Shown here piece after piece: positions 1-11,201 of a stretch of 64,000 nucleotides of DNA (its first letter is position 1; every line of letters starts with the position of its first letter). Where the stretch lies: NCBI GenBank assembly GCA_036250195.1, contig JAVHZZ010000001.1, positions 378,573,407 to 378,637,406 of the forward strand, written 5' to 3'. Under the pieces are notes generated by a model. It worked only from the letters and a program-made list of their open reading frames with translations. It was not told the DNA's origin and did not search any database. This DNA comes from Mixophyes australis. Its lineage: Eukaryota; Chordata; Amphibia; Anura; Limnodynastidae. A program made the position numbers and the translations under genes.

Positions 1-540
1 ATTATCCTTTGTATGCCTCCACTCATCGACACCTGTACACATCCTCACCTATTAAGCAGTGGTACAACTTGCTGTACGCAGACCACTGACTTCCCCGCTA
101 CCTACCTGCACCTGGACAAGTCTTCTCACCATAAGCAGTGGTACAACTTGCTGTACGCAGACCACTGACTTCCCTGCTACCTACCTGCACCTGGACAAGT
201 CTTCTCACCATAAGCAGTGGTAAAACTTGCTGTACGCAGACCACTGACTTCCCTGCTACTTCCCTGCATCTGCTCACGTCCATCCTGATCTCCGTGTTCA
301 AAACTGCCTTTCCACAATATCAGCTAGTCGCTGACTCAAAGACCAAGATCCCTGCAAGTCACTGACTTTCCTATTCTTTATTGGCATTTACTCTCCATCT
401 GCTGTGATATATGTTCCGCTAGTCACCCTGCTACCAGAGGACTGTTGTGTTAACTTCACCACTCTGGTAAGCCCAGTCATCTGGTGAATTCCTGGGCAGG
501 ACTCCTAGTGCCCGTGACACTGGGTCTCTTTGGGAGAAAT
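1..540 (+). repeat. LTR-like or 5'UTR sequence with 79-bp tandem repeat
   Basis: Three copies of a 79-bp unit beginning taagcagtggta start at 53, 132 and 211. The last is truncated near 265. The surrounding pyrimidine-rich text resembles the tandem-repeat-bearing LTR/leader regions of amphibian Ty3/gypsy elements (compare the 70-bp repeats at 16090-16300), but no LTR ends or coding sequence are visible. Short open frames on both strands here only reflect the repeat. Confidence 0.55.
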
Positions 541-566
541 TGATTTAGTTCCTCATCTACATTCAG

Positions 567-569
<3 letters not shown>

Positions 570-625
<56 letters not shown>
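570..625. repeat. (TA)n microsatellite
   Basis: About 55 bases of uninterrupted alternating TA. It lies exactly where the minus-strand PLE reverse transcriptase frame loses homology, so the frame translates into repeated Ile-Tyr. Confidence 0.98.
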
Positions 626-628
<3 letters not shown>

Positions 629-1600
629 AAGGTCCAAAAAATTTACTTGGATCGGACTTGTTTTGGCTGTAAATTCAAGATTAACTGAATCGTCATTGAT
701 ATTATTTAGGAATTTCTGGAGTTCCTCCTTCCCAAATAAAGAACACATTGTCTATGTAATGCCTCCAACATCTCAATTTGTTTTTGAAGGGGTTGTTTGT
801 CCATATGTTATCATCTTCCCATTTCGCCACGAAAATATTTGCATAGCTCAGGGTGAAACGGGTCCTCATCACCGTTCCTGTTATTTGGATGTAGAAATGT
901 TTACCATACCAGAAATAATTATGTTGGAGGATGAACATAATAAAGTTGATTTGTTCATTCTTTAGATCCACATCCGTACACAGATAATGATAAGAATGTG
1001 CACAACGGTCCACATGCTGAATACAAGTGTACAGTGATTTAACATCACATGTACCAAGGATATAGGTCTTTTTCCATTCTAAACTTTCCAAAATTTGTAG
1101 GAACGTTGTGGTGTCCTTCAGTTGACTTTTCTGCTTGTACACCAATCCCTGTAGAAAAAATCGATGTATCCTGACAAATTAGAAGTGTAAGTGAGTGTAT
1201 CCCTGAAACTATCAAACGACCTGGTGGATTCTTGATATCCTTATGGATCTTCAACAAATGATAAAACACTGGTATCCTGGGATTCTCAATTTTAAGATAC
1301 TCAAATTCATGTTTCGATAATATACCCAGATGAAAGCCTTCATCCAATAAAGTCTTTATCTAGCTTACAGTAGTTACCCTCATCTGACAGGAGGCATTCA
1401 ATCGCCTCTATATATTTGCATGAAAAGCTTGCATGAACAAACTGACCAGTATTTTTCTGTCCATTGGTAATGGGATTTTTCAAAAAATATTTCTTAAGAC
1501 ATACTTTCCTAATAAATCTATGTAGGTCAATGTATATATCAAACTTGTTAGGTTTCGATTGCAGTGCAAATTTCAATCCTTTTCTTAGTACACTTAATTG
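620..1600 (-). pseudogene. Penelope-like element reverse transcriptase, decayed fragment 1
   Basis: Read on the minus strand from about 1600 downward, three overlapping frames give PLE reverse transcriptase motifs in order. N-terminal block (KFDIYIDLHRFIRKVCLKK), then LLKIHKD and PPGRLIVSGI (fingers), then CDVKSLYT (first catalytic Asp), then TVMRTRFTLSYANIFVAKWE, then HYIDNVFFIWEG and VNFLDLTI. PLEs are retroelements that normally also encode a GIY-YIG endonuclease; that part is absent here. Frameshifts break the frame near 1340 and 1120, and the palm motif reads YIDN rather than YxDD, so a catalytic aspartate is lost. It stops at the (TA)n tract. It is a dead copy; family placement (Neptune/Poseidon type) is by motif recall. 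Confidence 0.85.
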
Positions 1601-1654
1601 AACATTAGTAAGAGCAGTCTAGCAGTCTCTACTCCAGAGTTCCCTCCAAAACCA

Positions 1655-2135
1655 GTGTCTGGGTGCCGCCATCTTGGATCCAGTCACCTGATCCCTCTCA
1701 GCCAGTCAGAACGCTGCTTCTGCTCAGCTGACCTCAGCTTCTAATCAGGTGATAACAGTTAGTATAAAAAAACTTCCTGGAGCCCTAACCTGTTGCCATT
1801 GCACATCGATTCTTGAGACGATAACTTGGATCCCAGCAGTCTGCAGTCTTCTCAGTTTTTCCTGCTCAGACATTCTGTTCCATCCAGTTCAGTATTACGG
1901 TTCCAGTCTGGTCTCCTTTGCTAAATCGGACCACCGTCTTGCTATTTTTTCACTACTTGCCAGTCACCACTGCCATTCATATTTTCCAGTTTCCGGAACT
2001 CACAGCAACCACTATCTGTAACGGTCCTTTCTTTTTCATGCAAAGGAACCTAATAAAGCCACCCACCTTTTTGCACATAGTCACCAGTTCTGCTCCAGAG
2101 ACACAAGCAAGCCTGAATACAGACAGATACTCATG
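1655..2135 (+). repeat. Possible LTR fragment
   Basis: Starts near TGTCTGGGTGCCGCCATC, a start typical of amphibian Ty3/gypsy LTRs, with a TATA-like agtataaaaaaac at 1758-1770 and pyrimidine-rich downstream sequence. There is no matching second LTR or target duplication in view, so this is a tentative call. Confidence 0.35.
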
Positions 2136-2357
2136 ACAGGGGTTTACCTACTGTGGGTACCCTTCAGCTGTTTGGGGTCTGGTTCCATTCCGTTGCCCAG
2201 AGTGGCAGACTCATTCAGTATAAATGCAAAATGTTTTCCAGAGCCAGGGATGCTCAGAACAGCTGCATGCCTGCTATCAGACCTATGAAATTGTGCGCAA
2301 ACATGCATAAGCCACTGAGGTCCGGGAAATTGTGCCAAATTAAAATTTCCTACTCCA

Positions 2358-2547
2358 GGGGATAAATGTATTAGAGGCCGATTCTAGCAAATTGACGATA
2401 TTCGGTGACTTTGCCAGCAAAATTTAAAACAGCAATAAGTTTAAAGACAAAACTTGCCTTTAAATAAATTGTCGTTTTAAATTTGGCCCAGCAAAATTGG
2501 CAAATATTGGCAAATTGCTAGATTCAGCGGTTAATACATTTACCCCC
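2358..2547. mobile_element. Small inverted-repeat MITE
   Basis: Left end ggggataaatgtattag and right end ttaatacatttaccccc are inverted copies. The next bases (gattctagcaaattg / caaattgctagattc) also pair. It is an AT-rich non-coding element of about 190 bp. The ends resemble those at 27848-28025, so it is one of a dispersed family. No target duplication is clear. Confidence 0.7.
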
Positions 2548-4275
2548 AGATCTGCTTCTGGAGGTAGCAGACAAGTGTCCCAGTGTAGTCCTCATCTTAC
2601 AGCACAGACTGGTGCATATAGAAGGTAAGTCCATACACTACAGAAAAATGAAAACTACTTGTCTCTATTCTAGAGACAGGGAAAGACATACGGGATCGGA
2701 GGCGCTACCTTAAATACCACCTGGGGCTGTTTTCTAACCTGTCTCTAACTTAACCGGAGAGGGAATTTAGCCAGAGTTATGGCTGTCATTGAGGAATGTA
2801 AAGCTATACCTTACTTTCCTACTTTCTTGCATTAAACTGTACACTTCTCAGGACAAATACAGTTTTCAGACATTTCCAGGAAAAAAAAAGCTCAGAAACG
2901 GTGCTCGGTTTTGAACTTTCAGTTAGATAGAAATATACAAAGCAATATTCAAGTGAATTGAGGACACGCACAGAGGTAAAACATTCATTGTCTCTATCCA
3001 AATGATATTAAATAGGTCAGAACACATTTTAGATACACCTATAAACATGAAAATCATACCTAAATAATTAATGGACATAGGTGACACTTATCTTATATTG
3101 TAAACCCTGTGGGCCTAATGCTGACTAGAAGCATACTGGACGCAATTTATGCTAAAAATAAATGGATATAAAAATAACGTATTTTCATCTCTAGAAGCAT
3201 CTGGCTCTGCATTAGTGGTAAATGCACCAGATTTACTGCAAGTGTATAAATATTTATATCCATATGCTGAGCTCAAAAGATGTGTCAGGCGCTCTACCAG
3301 TAGCATATGCACCATGTTTATAGCAGGTGCACTTCAGACATACTTAGACCTAAATCCACCCTGAACGTACAGGTGCATGTATCGTAAAGTACGGTCATTT
3401 GTGACTGTATTGTGCAGTGTATGCCGTATTTCTGAATTAATATAGGTCACAATTAATAAAGGATCCCTTATAACATATTCTCCATGAATATTACATTAAC
3501 ACTGCCACATCCCTATTAGGAACTGTGTGGCTTTATTTGGAACATTATCATAACTACCTTACTTACTATCTTATTATGTACTGTATGTATTGATTGGCTA
3601 TGTATTGCCCATTTACAATGTTATGGGACTACCCAATTTGTAAGCAATAAATAAGCAATAAATAATAACTTTTGCACCTTCGCTATTAACACCTTATTAG
3701 GTGCAGGTATGCCATGCAGGGTCATGCCTTTGTGTTGAAGGAGGGATTTCATCATCATCAGCATCTGTATATGACAAAATATTAGTGTTGCAATAATCAT
3801 TAATTTTCACTAATTAAACATTTCCTAATTACACAGTACATACATCATTTTTTTGTGTGGGGTTGTTTTTTCTTAGATTGTCTTCTATTTTTGGGGGGAC
3901 TATATCATTTTGTATCATGAAATTGTCAATTATAGGCTTATGTAGTAAAACAACAACTATACATAGCTCTACTTTATAGGATAGGAGGTATCAAGTCTGT
4001 TCTCACGCCCAGAATATGTGAAAAACTCCATAAATCACTGTTGGACAGACACTATGCAAACATTTACATTTCTCCAAGATTTGCTTTTGTAAGTAAATAC
4101 AGGTGGTTTTATTTTTTAGGCAAACAGGTGAAAACATAAGATAAAAAGTTCAATCAATACAAACACCTACACATTCGTTGAAGATGTATGTATGCTAACC
4201 TGGTTTTCAAATTGGATATAAGGCTACATTTATTTCCCTTTATCCAGGTTTACCCTCTATGGTCCAGCCACCTGC
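2548..4275. other. Unassigned non-coding stretch
   Basis: No gene, RNA or transposon end is recognisable. The sequence is AT-rich, with short open frames on both strands that show no family motif. Confidence 0.5.
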
Positions 4276-4473
4276 GTGACAATTGCCTCCTGTGCTGGTC
4301 CTTCTACCTCCAAGCCCACCTCTTTTTCACCTCCTCCACCACTCCCTCCTTCGACACCTTACCCCTCCTTCTCTGGCACCTCCTCCTCCAAGGCCTGGGT
4401 CACCTGGGTGGCTTGCTGTCTTTGTCGTGACACTCGGAATCAGACAAGGAAAATAGTTTTTTTTGTTTTTTAA
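4188..4473 (+). CDS. Unrecognised Pro/Ser/Thr-rich open frame, possibly transposon-derived
   Basis: Downstream of a plausible acceptor (tttatccag at about 4240-4248), the frame from 4276 encodes a 65-residue low-complexity peptide. It starts MTIASCAGPSTSKPTS, followed by a poly-Pro/Ser run and CRDTRNQTRK. An overlapping frame starts at 4188. Pro/Ser-rich segments of this kind occur in the accessory Myb-like proteins of Harbinger transposons, but no Myb or DDE motif is present, so no function is assigned. It could be a chance frame in C-rich sequence. Confidence 0.2.
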
Positions 4474-4778
4474 TCAATAATGACAACAGACTTGCTTACA
4501 TTTAAAGAATTATTTCAGGGACATTATGCAAATCAATTCTTGATACGGCGTGTTTGGACGCCTAAGAGGGCATGTCCCACTACACCAAAGGGGTGTGGCA
4601 ACAATGTAAAATTACTTACTTGTAATATAAGCCTTGTGCAGACTGTTCTTCCTGTTCCCTGATAAATGCACATACTGACTAGTTTGAAAAGGATCTTCAT
4701 GCCCCTCACCTCCAGGCTGAATTCAGGAAGAGTTTGTCTGCCAGCCACCGCTCGTCAGAAGGGAGGTGGGGGGGAGTA

Positions 4779-5440
4779 CTGTCAGGCGCCGTCTCCGCAC
4801 TTCGCTTCCTGCTCGGGGACAGCCGGATGTCTCTTCCGACCAAGAGAGTCTCATTGCTTAGCAACGAGATGCAGCTTCTCCGGCCGACTTCTCTTCTGGG
4901 GCGCATGCGCTTGATGGTCCCCTCGCGTCTCCATTGCTAGGCAGTGGAGAACGCTCCAGAACAGCTGTTGGTGGTAAGCAGGGCCGGATTAAGGGAATGG
5001 AGGCCCCTGGGCTAAGGGGGCCTCCATTCCCCTGTGAGGGCCTCCCACCGTGATCCGAGCTGCCCGCCCCCCAGCCCCCTTCCCTCCCGGCACTTACCTC
5101 CTTCTTCAGCGCGCTGTACGCTCTTTACTGAGGAGATCTCGTGAGAGTGAGACACACAAGATCTCCTCAGTAAGGAGACTACAGAGCGCCGGGGAAGGAC
5201 CGCAGTGAAAGTGCTCAGCAGCACTGATCGCGCCAGGGGTGCCCCCGCCCCATCAATACTGCTGCTGAGCACTTTCAAGGGCCCCCTGGATGCCATAGGC
5301 CCCTGGGCTGTAGCCCAGTTAGCCCTATGGTTAATCCGGCCCTGGTGGTAAGTGACGTCACTGACTGCTGGGGGATATCCAATCAGTCTCTGCCTGCCAC
5401 TATTTAAACTTGCTCTGGCACCATTAGGTCGATTGGGCCG
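4779..5440 (+). mobile_element. Ty3/gypsy-type LTR fragment, split by a MITE
   Basis: It begins TGTCAGGCGCCGTCTCCG and, after the MITE at 4979-5344, continues through gtgacgtcactgac to a TATA-like actatttaaacttgc at 5399-5413. The TG start, GC-rich U3 and TATTTAAA box fit a gypsy LTR. The right part and partner LTR are not seen. The + strand gypsy integrase tail downstream (5560-5750) may belong to a related copy. Confidence 0.5.
4979..5344. mobile_element. Non-autonomous hAT MITE with 8-bp target duplication
   Basis: Ends CAGGGCCGGATTAA and TTAATCCGGCCCTG are perfect inverted repeats. gtggtaag flanks the element at 4971-4978 and 5345-5352, a perfect 8-bp duplication as made by hAT transposases. 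Inside is a foldback around 5105-5190 (gcgctgtacgctct / agagcgc) but no transposase. It inserted into an LTR-like sequence. The open minus-strand frame over it is not a gene. Confidence 0.93.
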
Positions 5441-5559
5441 ACCTCTGATAATAATAATACAACATTGCAACATTAACTCAACCAAGTCCGTTTGAGATAG
5501 AGATGACATCCCTATGGTTAAAAATGTTCACAACAATTACACAGTTTATGGAAAAGAGT

Positions 5560-5760
5560 TTACTACCACATTAATCTAGCACAGAAAAAATATAAGTTTC
5601 ATGCAGACCAGCCTTTTATTATCTTGGCCAGACCTTTTATTTCTATTGTTGAACTTCAATTATCAATGCGTAAAGTTCATCCAGTTATTCATATCTCACA
5701 AGTTAAACCTGCAATATCCTTTCCGTCCCGAATGCCTGCTCATAAAGGTTCTTGGACACA
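5560..5760 (+). pseudogene. Ty3/gypsy polyprotein C-terminal fragment
   Basis: On the + strand the frame reads LAQKKYKFHAD, then VELQLSMRKVHPVIHISQVK, matching the end of gypsy integrase (the family's HPVFHVSxLKP block). No catalytic part is present and frameshifts follow. It is a short decayed remnant. Confidence 0.55.
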
Positions 5761-6059
5761 ATGAAAATATACTAGAGAAAATGTTAAACTCTCACATTTT
5801 TCATGGTCAAATCAAACGAAAAGGTTATAGCTTGGAAGAACGTTCATGGAACCAGTATAAAATGTACATGCTTCCAAATTAGTGCAAACTTTTTTCCTAC
5901 AACATCTCACCAAGCCAGACTTGCCCTCCTCTATTGGTCTTCAGTCTTCGCTCGGCTGGCTGGGGCCTCTGATGGAAGTGATGTGTCAGCATTCTGGGTT
6001 CGGGCAACCAGTCCCATCGGTTCTGCACATGTGCAGACTTCCAGACACAGTCTCTGAAC

Positions 6060-7620
6060 TTTTGTTGATTTCTTCTTTTTTAAAACATCATCAATGTCTT
6101 TCCTACATATAGTAGGCCGCATTTGCATTCCAAGATATACACCATATTTTTGGTACTATATGTGATAAATTGATTGATCTTATAAGTAGTCCCATTGTGG
6201 GTAAACTCTTGAATTTTTGATAGTTCTACAGCCTGTGCAATTTCCAGATCTAAGAAATCCTTTAGTTTTAATATACTTGTTCTCAGGATTTTCTTTTCTT
6301 CTCTTCACTAATTTATCTCTTAAAGCCCGTCTGTATCTGAATGATGGTTTAGTGGTTAATAATTGGTTTAATGTTGGGTCTTTGTGTAAAAGATCCCAAT
6401 GTTTAATGATGTTTTTTCTCATTTGTTTATGGTGATGACTATATTGATATATAAATGCATATTCAGAATTTTTCTTTTCATCATCTTTTATAGATCTTTT
6501 CTCTTTTGGGACCAGTAAATTCGATCTGTCCACTTTTAATACTTTACGTTTAGCACATTCAAGTTCTTCTTCAGTAAAACTTTTCCACCAAAAGACACAT
6601 TTCATCTCATACAATAGTATAGTTTTATTTGTTACATGAATAAATTTGCATAGCTTGAGGCAAACCTGGTGCCCATCGCTGTTCCTGTCCGTTGAAGATA
6701 ATAACTATTTTTTAAAACAAAAGTAGCTATTGTCTAATATAAATTGAATACCTTTTTTTTAGAAAGTTCTTCAATTTATTTGAATAATCCGTTTGTTTAA
6801 AAAAAACCTCTATTGCTGCTATACCCTTTTTGTGTTGTATAATGGTATACAGTGTGGTGACATCTGCTGTGATTAGAGTGAAACTTTCCTGCCATGTTAT
6901 ATTAGCTAATTTATTCAGAATGCCACAAGTGTCTTTAAGGTATGCTGGAGTTTTCAATACCAAAGGTTGTAGATAGAAAACAATGAACGATGATAAGGTC
7001 GTTGTAATTCTATCTATACCCGAAATAATTGGTCTTCCTGGCAGGTCCGAAATACTTATATGTATTTTTGTTAAAATGTAGATAGGTGGTGTAACAGGTT
7101 GATCTCCATGTAAATTTCATCTTTAGCTAGAATATTTTTCCCTTCATATTTTTTTTAAAAAACTAAATTTTTTAGGGTGGGATCTTGCTTCAATTTCATA
7201 TATGTAATAGTACCACTTAATTGTCTCTTTATTTCACAAATGTATTTCTCCTGATCTAAAACCACCCCTCCCCCACCCTTATCTCCAGGTTCTATAGTAA
7301 TTGTGTTATTTTTTAAAAATATTTTTAATATTATCTGATATAAGTTTATTGAAACTTTCCAAGTATGGTCCTTTTACACGAGTAGGATAAAATGATGACT
7401 CTGTTTTAAACTTGTTTTGATCATCTCCACAGTCCACCTTTCCTTCCCTTGTGTCTACAGTTGAATCCCTTTTGTTCTTTTAAATAAAATATATTTTATT
7501 TTAACGTAAGTTTACGTATATATTTTTGAATGTCTATGTATATCTTAAATGGGTCAGGAGTATCAGATGGAGAAAATTTCAATCCTTTCAAGAAGAGAGA
7601 TGTTTAGCTTTCAGTGAGTG
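6060..7620 (-). pseudogene. Penelope-like element with GIY-YIG remnant, decayed copy 2
   Basis: Reading downward from about 7610 on the minus strand: N-terminal block (FKIYIDIQKYIRKLT), the GDKGGG-VVLDQEKY block near 7286, TADVTTLYTIIQHKKG (RT motif A) at 6727-6963 and GTAMGTRFASSYANLF near 6680. After that a 145-residue frame (6614-6180) carries the thumb/linker with FTEEELECAK, KHWDLLHKDP, FRYRRA and a CTGC zinc-type motif, then VYILECKCGLLYVGKT (about 6144-6094), the GIY-YIG endonuclease start. The palm segment with YxDD and thumb start is missing between ANLF and the linker, consistent with an internal deletion, and several frameshifts exist. PLEs use this RT plus GIY-YIG pair for target-primed insertion; this copy is inactive. 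Confidence 0.88.
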
Positions 7621-8035
7621 ATCGGGAGCTAAGATTATAAATTTTATCAGTTTCAATTGGAGAAGCCGGTTTAACACTTACGGTTTCGGTTTAATGTGAT
7701 AAAGCTATCTAAGTCATAAACAATAAGGTGTTTTTCACATCCTGTTGTTTAATTACCTCAGAATGTACGTGTAAGCATTGAGATATTTCAGCCGAACCTC
7801 AAGAGATGAACGGGTTACCATGGCAACCAGGGAATTTTTTACACAAAAATTTCCAAAAAAAGTTATGCAATTCTTGGAATAAGGCGTACATTATCTATTG
7901 CAAGAAGATGATTTCTATGTATATGTTGAATAACGGTAAAGGAATATATTTTGTGGCAGCAAACAGACTGGTAAAGAATGTTACACTTTGACCTATGTAA
8001 TTGTAGTTGGCTCACAGTAGTATATAAAAAATACC

Positions 8036-8075
8036 TTTCCTTAATAAAGACCCAATGAAAGGGGTCAAAACATCT
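8036..8075 (+). ncRNA. Degenerate hammerhead-ribozyme-like motif
   Basis: PLE terminal repeats are known to carry minimal hammerhead ribozymes with core CUGANGA, stem II, GAAA. Here cttaataaa, then stem GACCC (8049-8053) / GGGTC (8062-8066), then AAAACATC has the same spacing and stem, but three core guanines are changed, so it would be inactive. It is on the strand opposite to the nearby PLE, so it may come from an inverted or separate pLTR. Confidence 0.3.
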
Positions 8076-9530
8076 CTACCAATAACGGAATATTGAGTGG
8101 GTGAACTTTGCAGTAGCCTTGGGGACATTTCTTATATTTACATCACAAACGCTTCATTCTATATCTGATAGGGAATTCCTACAATCGTTGTTTAAACTAA
8201 CGGTTTTTATGAATTTCTATGAAAAGTAAGCAGCAGTTTATATTAAAGGATATATTTTTAAATAAGACATTATTGCACTAGATTTTCTCTGTCATGTGTT
8301 TTCAATTTCACACTATCGAATATTGAGTACACCTGGGAAGAAATATAAGGGAGCATAAGAAATAATTGAAAAGAGACATCAACAAGAATTTGACCCAACG
8401 CTTGGTCGAAAGATTAGCGTTAGTAAGTGCAATTATAATTGGTGACCTCACATTGGGTAGAAAAGGATACCAGGTATCACATGAAAAAGCACTTATATGG
8501 ATGGACACAAAATAAAGCTGATATGAATAAATGCGTCTAGTACGTTCCCATTAGGGAACACCAACTGGGAAAAGGAATACACCAATATTAGAGTTGGAAA
8601 TTAATGTTTGGTAAAACAATATCATGCTATGTTTAGTTTTTATGTTTTTCAATATATGTTACAAACACCTGAAAGTTTGAACAAATAACACTATTCAGAG
8701 CATTGGAGAAAGAAAACGCATATTTTCCATTTTAAGTATTTTTCCATTTTAATTTTACACATTCTGTGAGAGCAATACCAAAAGTGCTTGAAACTCTACT
8801 TCTACTTTCAGTATATTACATAGTTCTAGAATTTATGTGTGATTCTTATTCAGTGGGAAGCAGTGTTTGGTAAGAGCGATGTCTACTGCCTATTACATCA
8901 CATTTTCTGGTTTACAATAAATATAGAAGTTGAAGTGGCTCATCTAGAGTTGGACACATGTCTGCCTTTTAAGCATAAGATATGCATTTCTGTAATGTGC
9001 ATGCACACCAAAGATGTGCATACTTACGTTTATATAGAGTTTTTTGGATATGGTTGACATGTGCCACCTTATACCTGGAAAAGGCAAGCAAGTGTAGGCC
9101 TAGAATAGTTAGGGCTTGTTCACATAAATGCAACTCTATTAGATGTGGGCGCATATGCATATACACATATCTCTTGTGGGTGCTGGAGCAAATATATGCA
9201 ATAATGATGCAGCACTATTTAGTAGGGATGAGCGCACTCGGATTTCTGAAATCCGAGCCCACCCGAACGTTGCCGATCCGAGTCGGATCCGAGACAGATC
9301 CGGGTATTGGCGCCAAATTCAAATCTGAAACTGAGGCTCTGACTCATAATCCCGTTGTCGGATCTCGCGATACTCGGATCCTATAAATTCCCCGCTAGTC
9401 GCCGCCATCTTCACTCGGGCATTGATCAGGGTAGAGGGAGGGTGTGTTAGGTGGTCCTCTGTCCTGGTAGATCTCGTGCTGTGCTGTTTAGTTCTGTGCT
9501 GTGCTGTTTAGTTCTGTGCTGTGCTGTGCT

Positions 9531-10480
9531 GTGTTCTGCAGTATCAGTCCAGTGGTGCTGTGTGCTGTGCTCTGTCCTTCTGAGGTCAGTGGTGCTGCTG
9601 GGTCCTGTGCTGTGTCCTGTTCAGTCCAGTGGTGCTGTGTCCTGTGCTCTGTGCTTCTAAGGGCATAGTTATTTCCCCAATATTCCCCTGTGTTTAAAAA
9701 AATAAAAAAAAGTTATTTAAAAAAATACCAAAAACTAATTTAATTTTTTTTAATTACCACAAAATTTGCACAACCAATCCTGCAGTATAAGCCTATTGGT
9801 ACTGCAATATTACCAAGTTCACACATTCAGCAGTAAAAGTCCAGTGGTACTGCAATATTACAAAGTTCACACATTCTGCAGTATCAGTCCAGTGGTGCTG
9901 TGTCCTGTGCTCTGTCCTGCTGAGTTCCGTAGTGCTGCTGGGTCCTGTGCCTTGTCCTGTTCAGTCCAGTGGTGCTGTGTCCTGTGCTCTGTGCTTCTAA
10001 GGGCATAGTTATTTCCCCATTATTCCCAAGTTTTTAAAAAATAAAAAAAAAGTAAAAAAAAATAAAAAATAAAAAATTAAAAAAAATATATATAATTATA
10101 ACCAAATTTGCAAAACCAATCCAGCAGTATAAGTCCATTGGTACTGCAATATTACAAAGTTCACACATTCTGCAGTATCAGTCCATTGGTGCTGTGTCCT
10201 GTGCTCTGTCCTGCTGAGTTCCGTAGTGCTGCTGGGTCCTGTGCCGTGTCCTGTTCAGTCCAGTGGTGCTGTGTCCTGTGCTCTGTGCTTCTAAGGGCAT
10301 AGTTATTTCCCCATTATTCCCAAGTTTTTAAAAAATAAAAAAAAAGTAAAAAAAAATAAAAAATAAAAAATTAAAAAAAATATATATAATTATAACCAAA
10401 TTTGCAAAACCAATCCAGCAGTATAAGTCCATTGGTACTGCAATATTACCAAGTTCACACATTCTGCAGTATCTTGTGCT
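9531..10480 (+). repeat. 294-bp tandem repeat inside the hAT element
   Basis: The motif acattctgcagtatc recurs at 9871, 10165 and 10459 (period 294), with a diverged first copy from 9531. Each unit has a CpG-poor gtgctgtgtcctgtgctctg block, a ttcccaagttttt A-rich block, and a spacer. The two full units are almost identical, so amplification was recent. The repeat creates long Cys/Ser/Val-rich frames that are artefacts. Confidence 0.9.
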
Positions 10481-11201
10481 ACATATAATGGAGACCAAAA
10501 ATTTGGAGGATAAAGTAGGGAAAGATCAAGACCCACTTCCTCCTAATGCTGAAGCTGCTGCCACTAGTCATGACATAGACGATGAAATGCCATCAACGTC
10601 GTCTGGCAAGCACGATGCCCAATCTCCTAGTACAGGGCATGTAAAATCCAAAAAGCCCAAGTTCTCAAAAAACAGCAAAAAGAGAAACTTAAAATCATCT
10701 GAGGAGAAACGTAAAGTTGGCAATATGCCATTTACGACACGTAGTGGCAAGGAACGGCTTAGGCCCTGGCCCGTGTTCATGACTAGTGGTCCAGCTTCAC
10801 CCAAGGATCTAAGCCCTCCTCCCCCCCCCTACAAAAAATTTAAGAGAGTTATGCTGTCAGCAACAACAACAAAACAGCAAAGAACTCTGCCTTCTAAACA
10901 GATGACATCACAAATCCCCAAGGCGAGTCCAAGGGTGTTGTTGGTTGTGAACCCTGACCTTCCCATCACTGTACGGGAAGAGGTGACTCCATCCAGCATT
11001 TGCAGCACGCCCTCTGCATATGCTGGAAGGATCACCCACAGTCCAGTTACAGATTTGGCTAATGAAGGTGTGAATGTTGTACACTGGGAGGAGGATATTG
11101 ATGTAGCTGGCGCTGAGGAGGATGTTGATGATTATGATGCAGACAGATACCAAATTGCCTTTCTCAATTTCTATTTATATTCTAGATTATATAACGGCTG
11201 A
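10476..11201 (+). CDS. 241-codon ORF of a hAT element, unknown function
   Basis: The frame starts MLHIMETKNLEDKVG; a second in-frame ATG lies at 10488. Composition is that of a disordered protein: Ser/Pro/Lys-rich residues 40-130, a basic NLS-like run (KSKKPKFSKNSKKRNLKSS) at about residues 57-75, a Pro run near residue 113, and an acidic stretch (EEDIDVAGAEEDVDDYDAD) at about 208-226. There is no BED zinc finger and no DDE motif. By position it could be an N-terminal exon of the transposase or an accessory protein. It is the longest non-repeat frame in the element. I do not recognise it, and it may not be expressed. Confidence 0.45.
   Translation: MLHIMETKNLEDKVGKDQDPLPPNAEAAATSHDIDDEMPSTSSGKHDAQSPSTGHVKSKKPKFSKNSKKRNLKSSEEKRKVGNMPFTTRSGKERLRPWPVFMTSGPASPKDLSPPPPPYKKFKRVMLSATTTKQQRTLPSKQMTSQIPKASPRVLLVVNPDLPITVREEVTPSSICSTPSAYAGRITHSPVTDLANEGVNVVHWEEDIDVAGAEEDVDDYDADRYQIAFLNFYLYSRLYNG

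Noticed and set aside
5012..5509. 165-codon minus-strand frame
   Set aside because: It spans a hAT MITE and LTR sequence and shows no protein motif; it is a GC-content artefact.
9451..10302. Cys/Val/Leu-rich open frames
   Set aside because: They arise from the gtgctgtgtcctgtg repeats in the 294-bp array.
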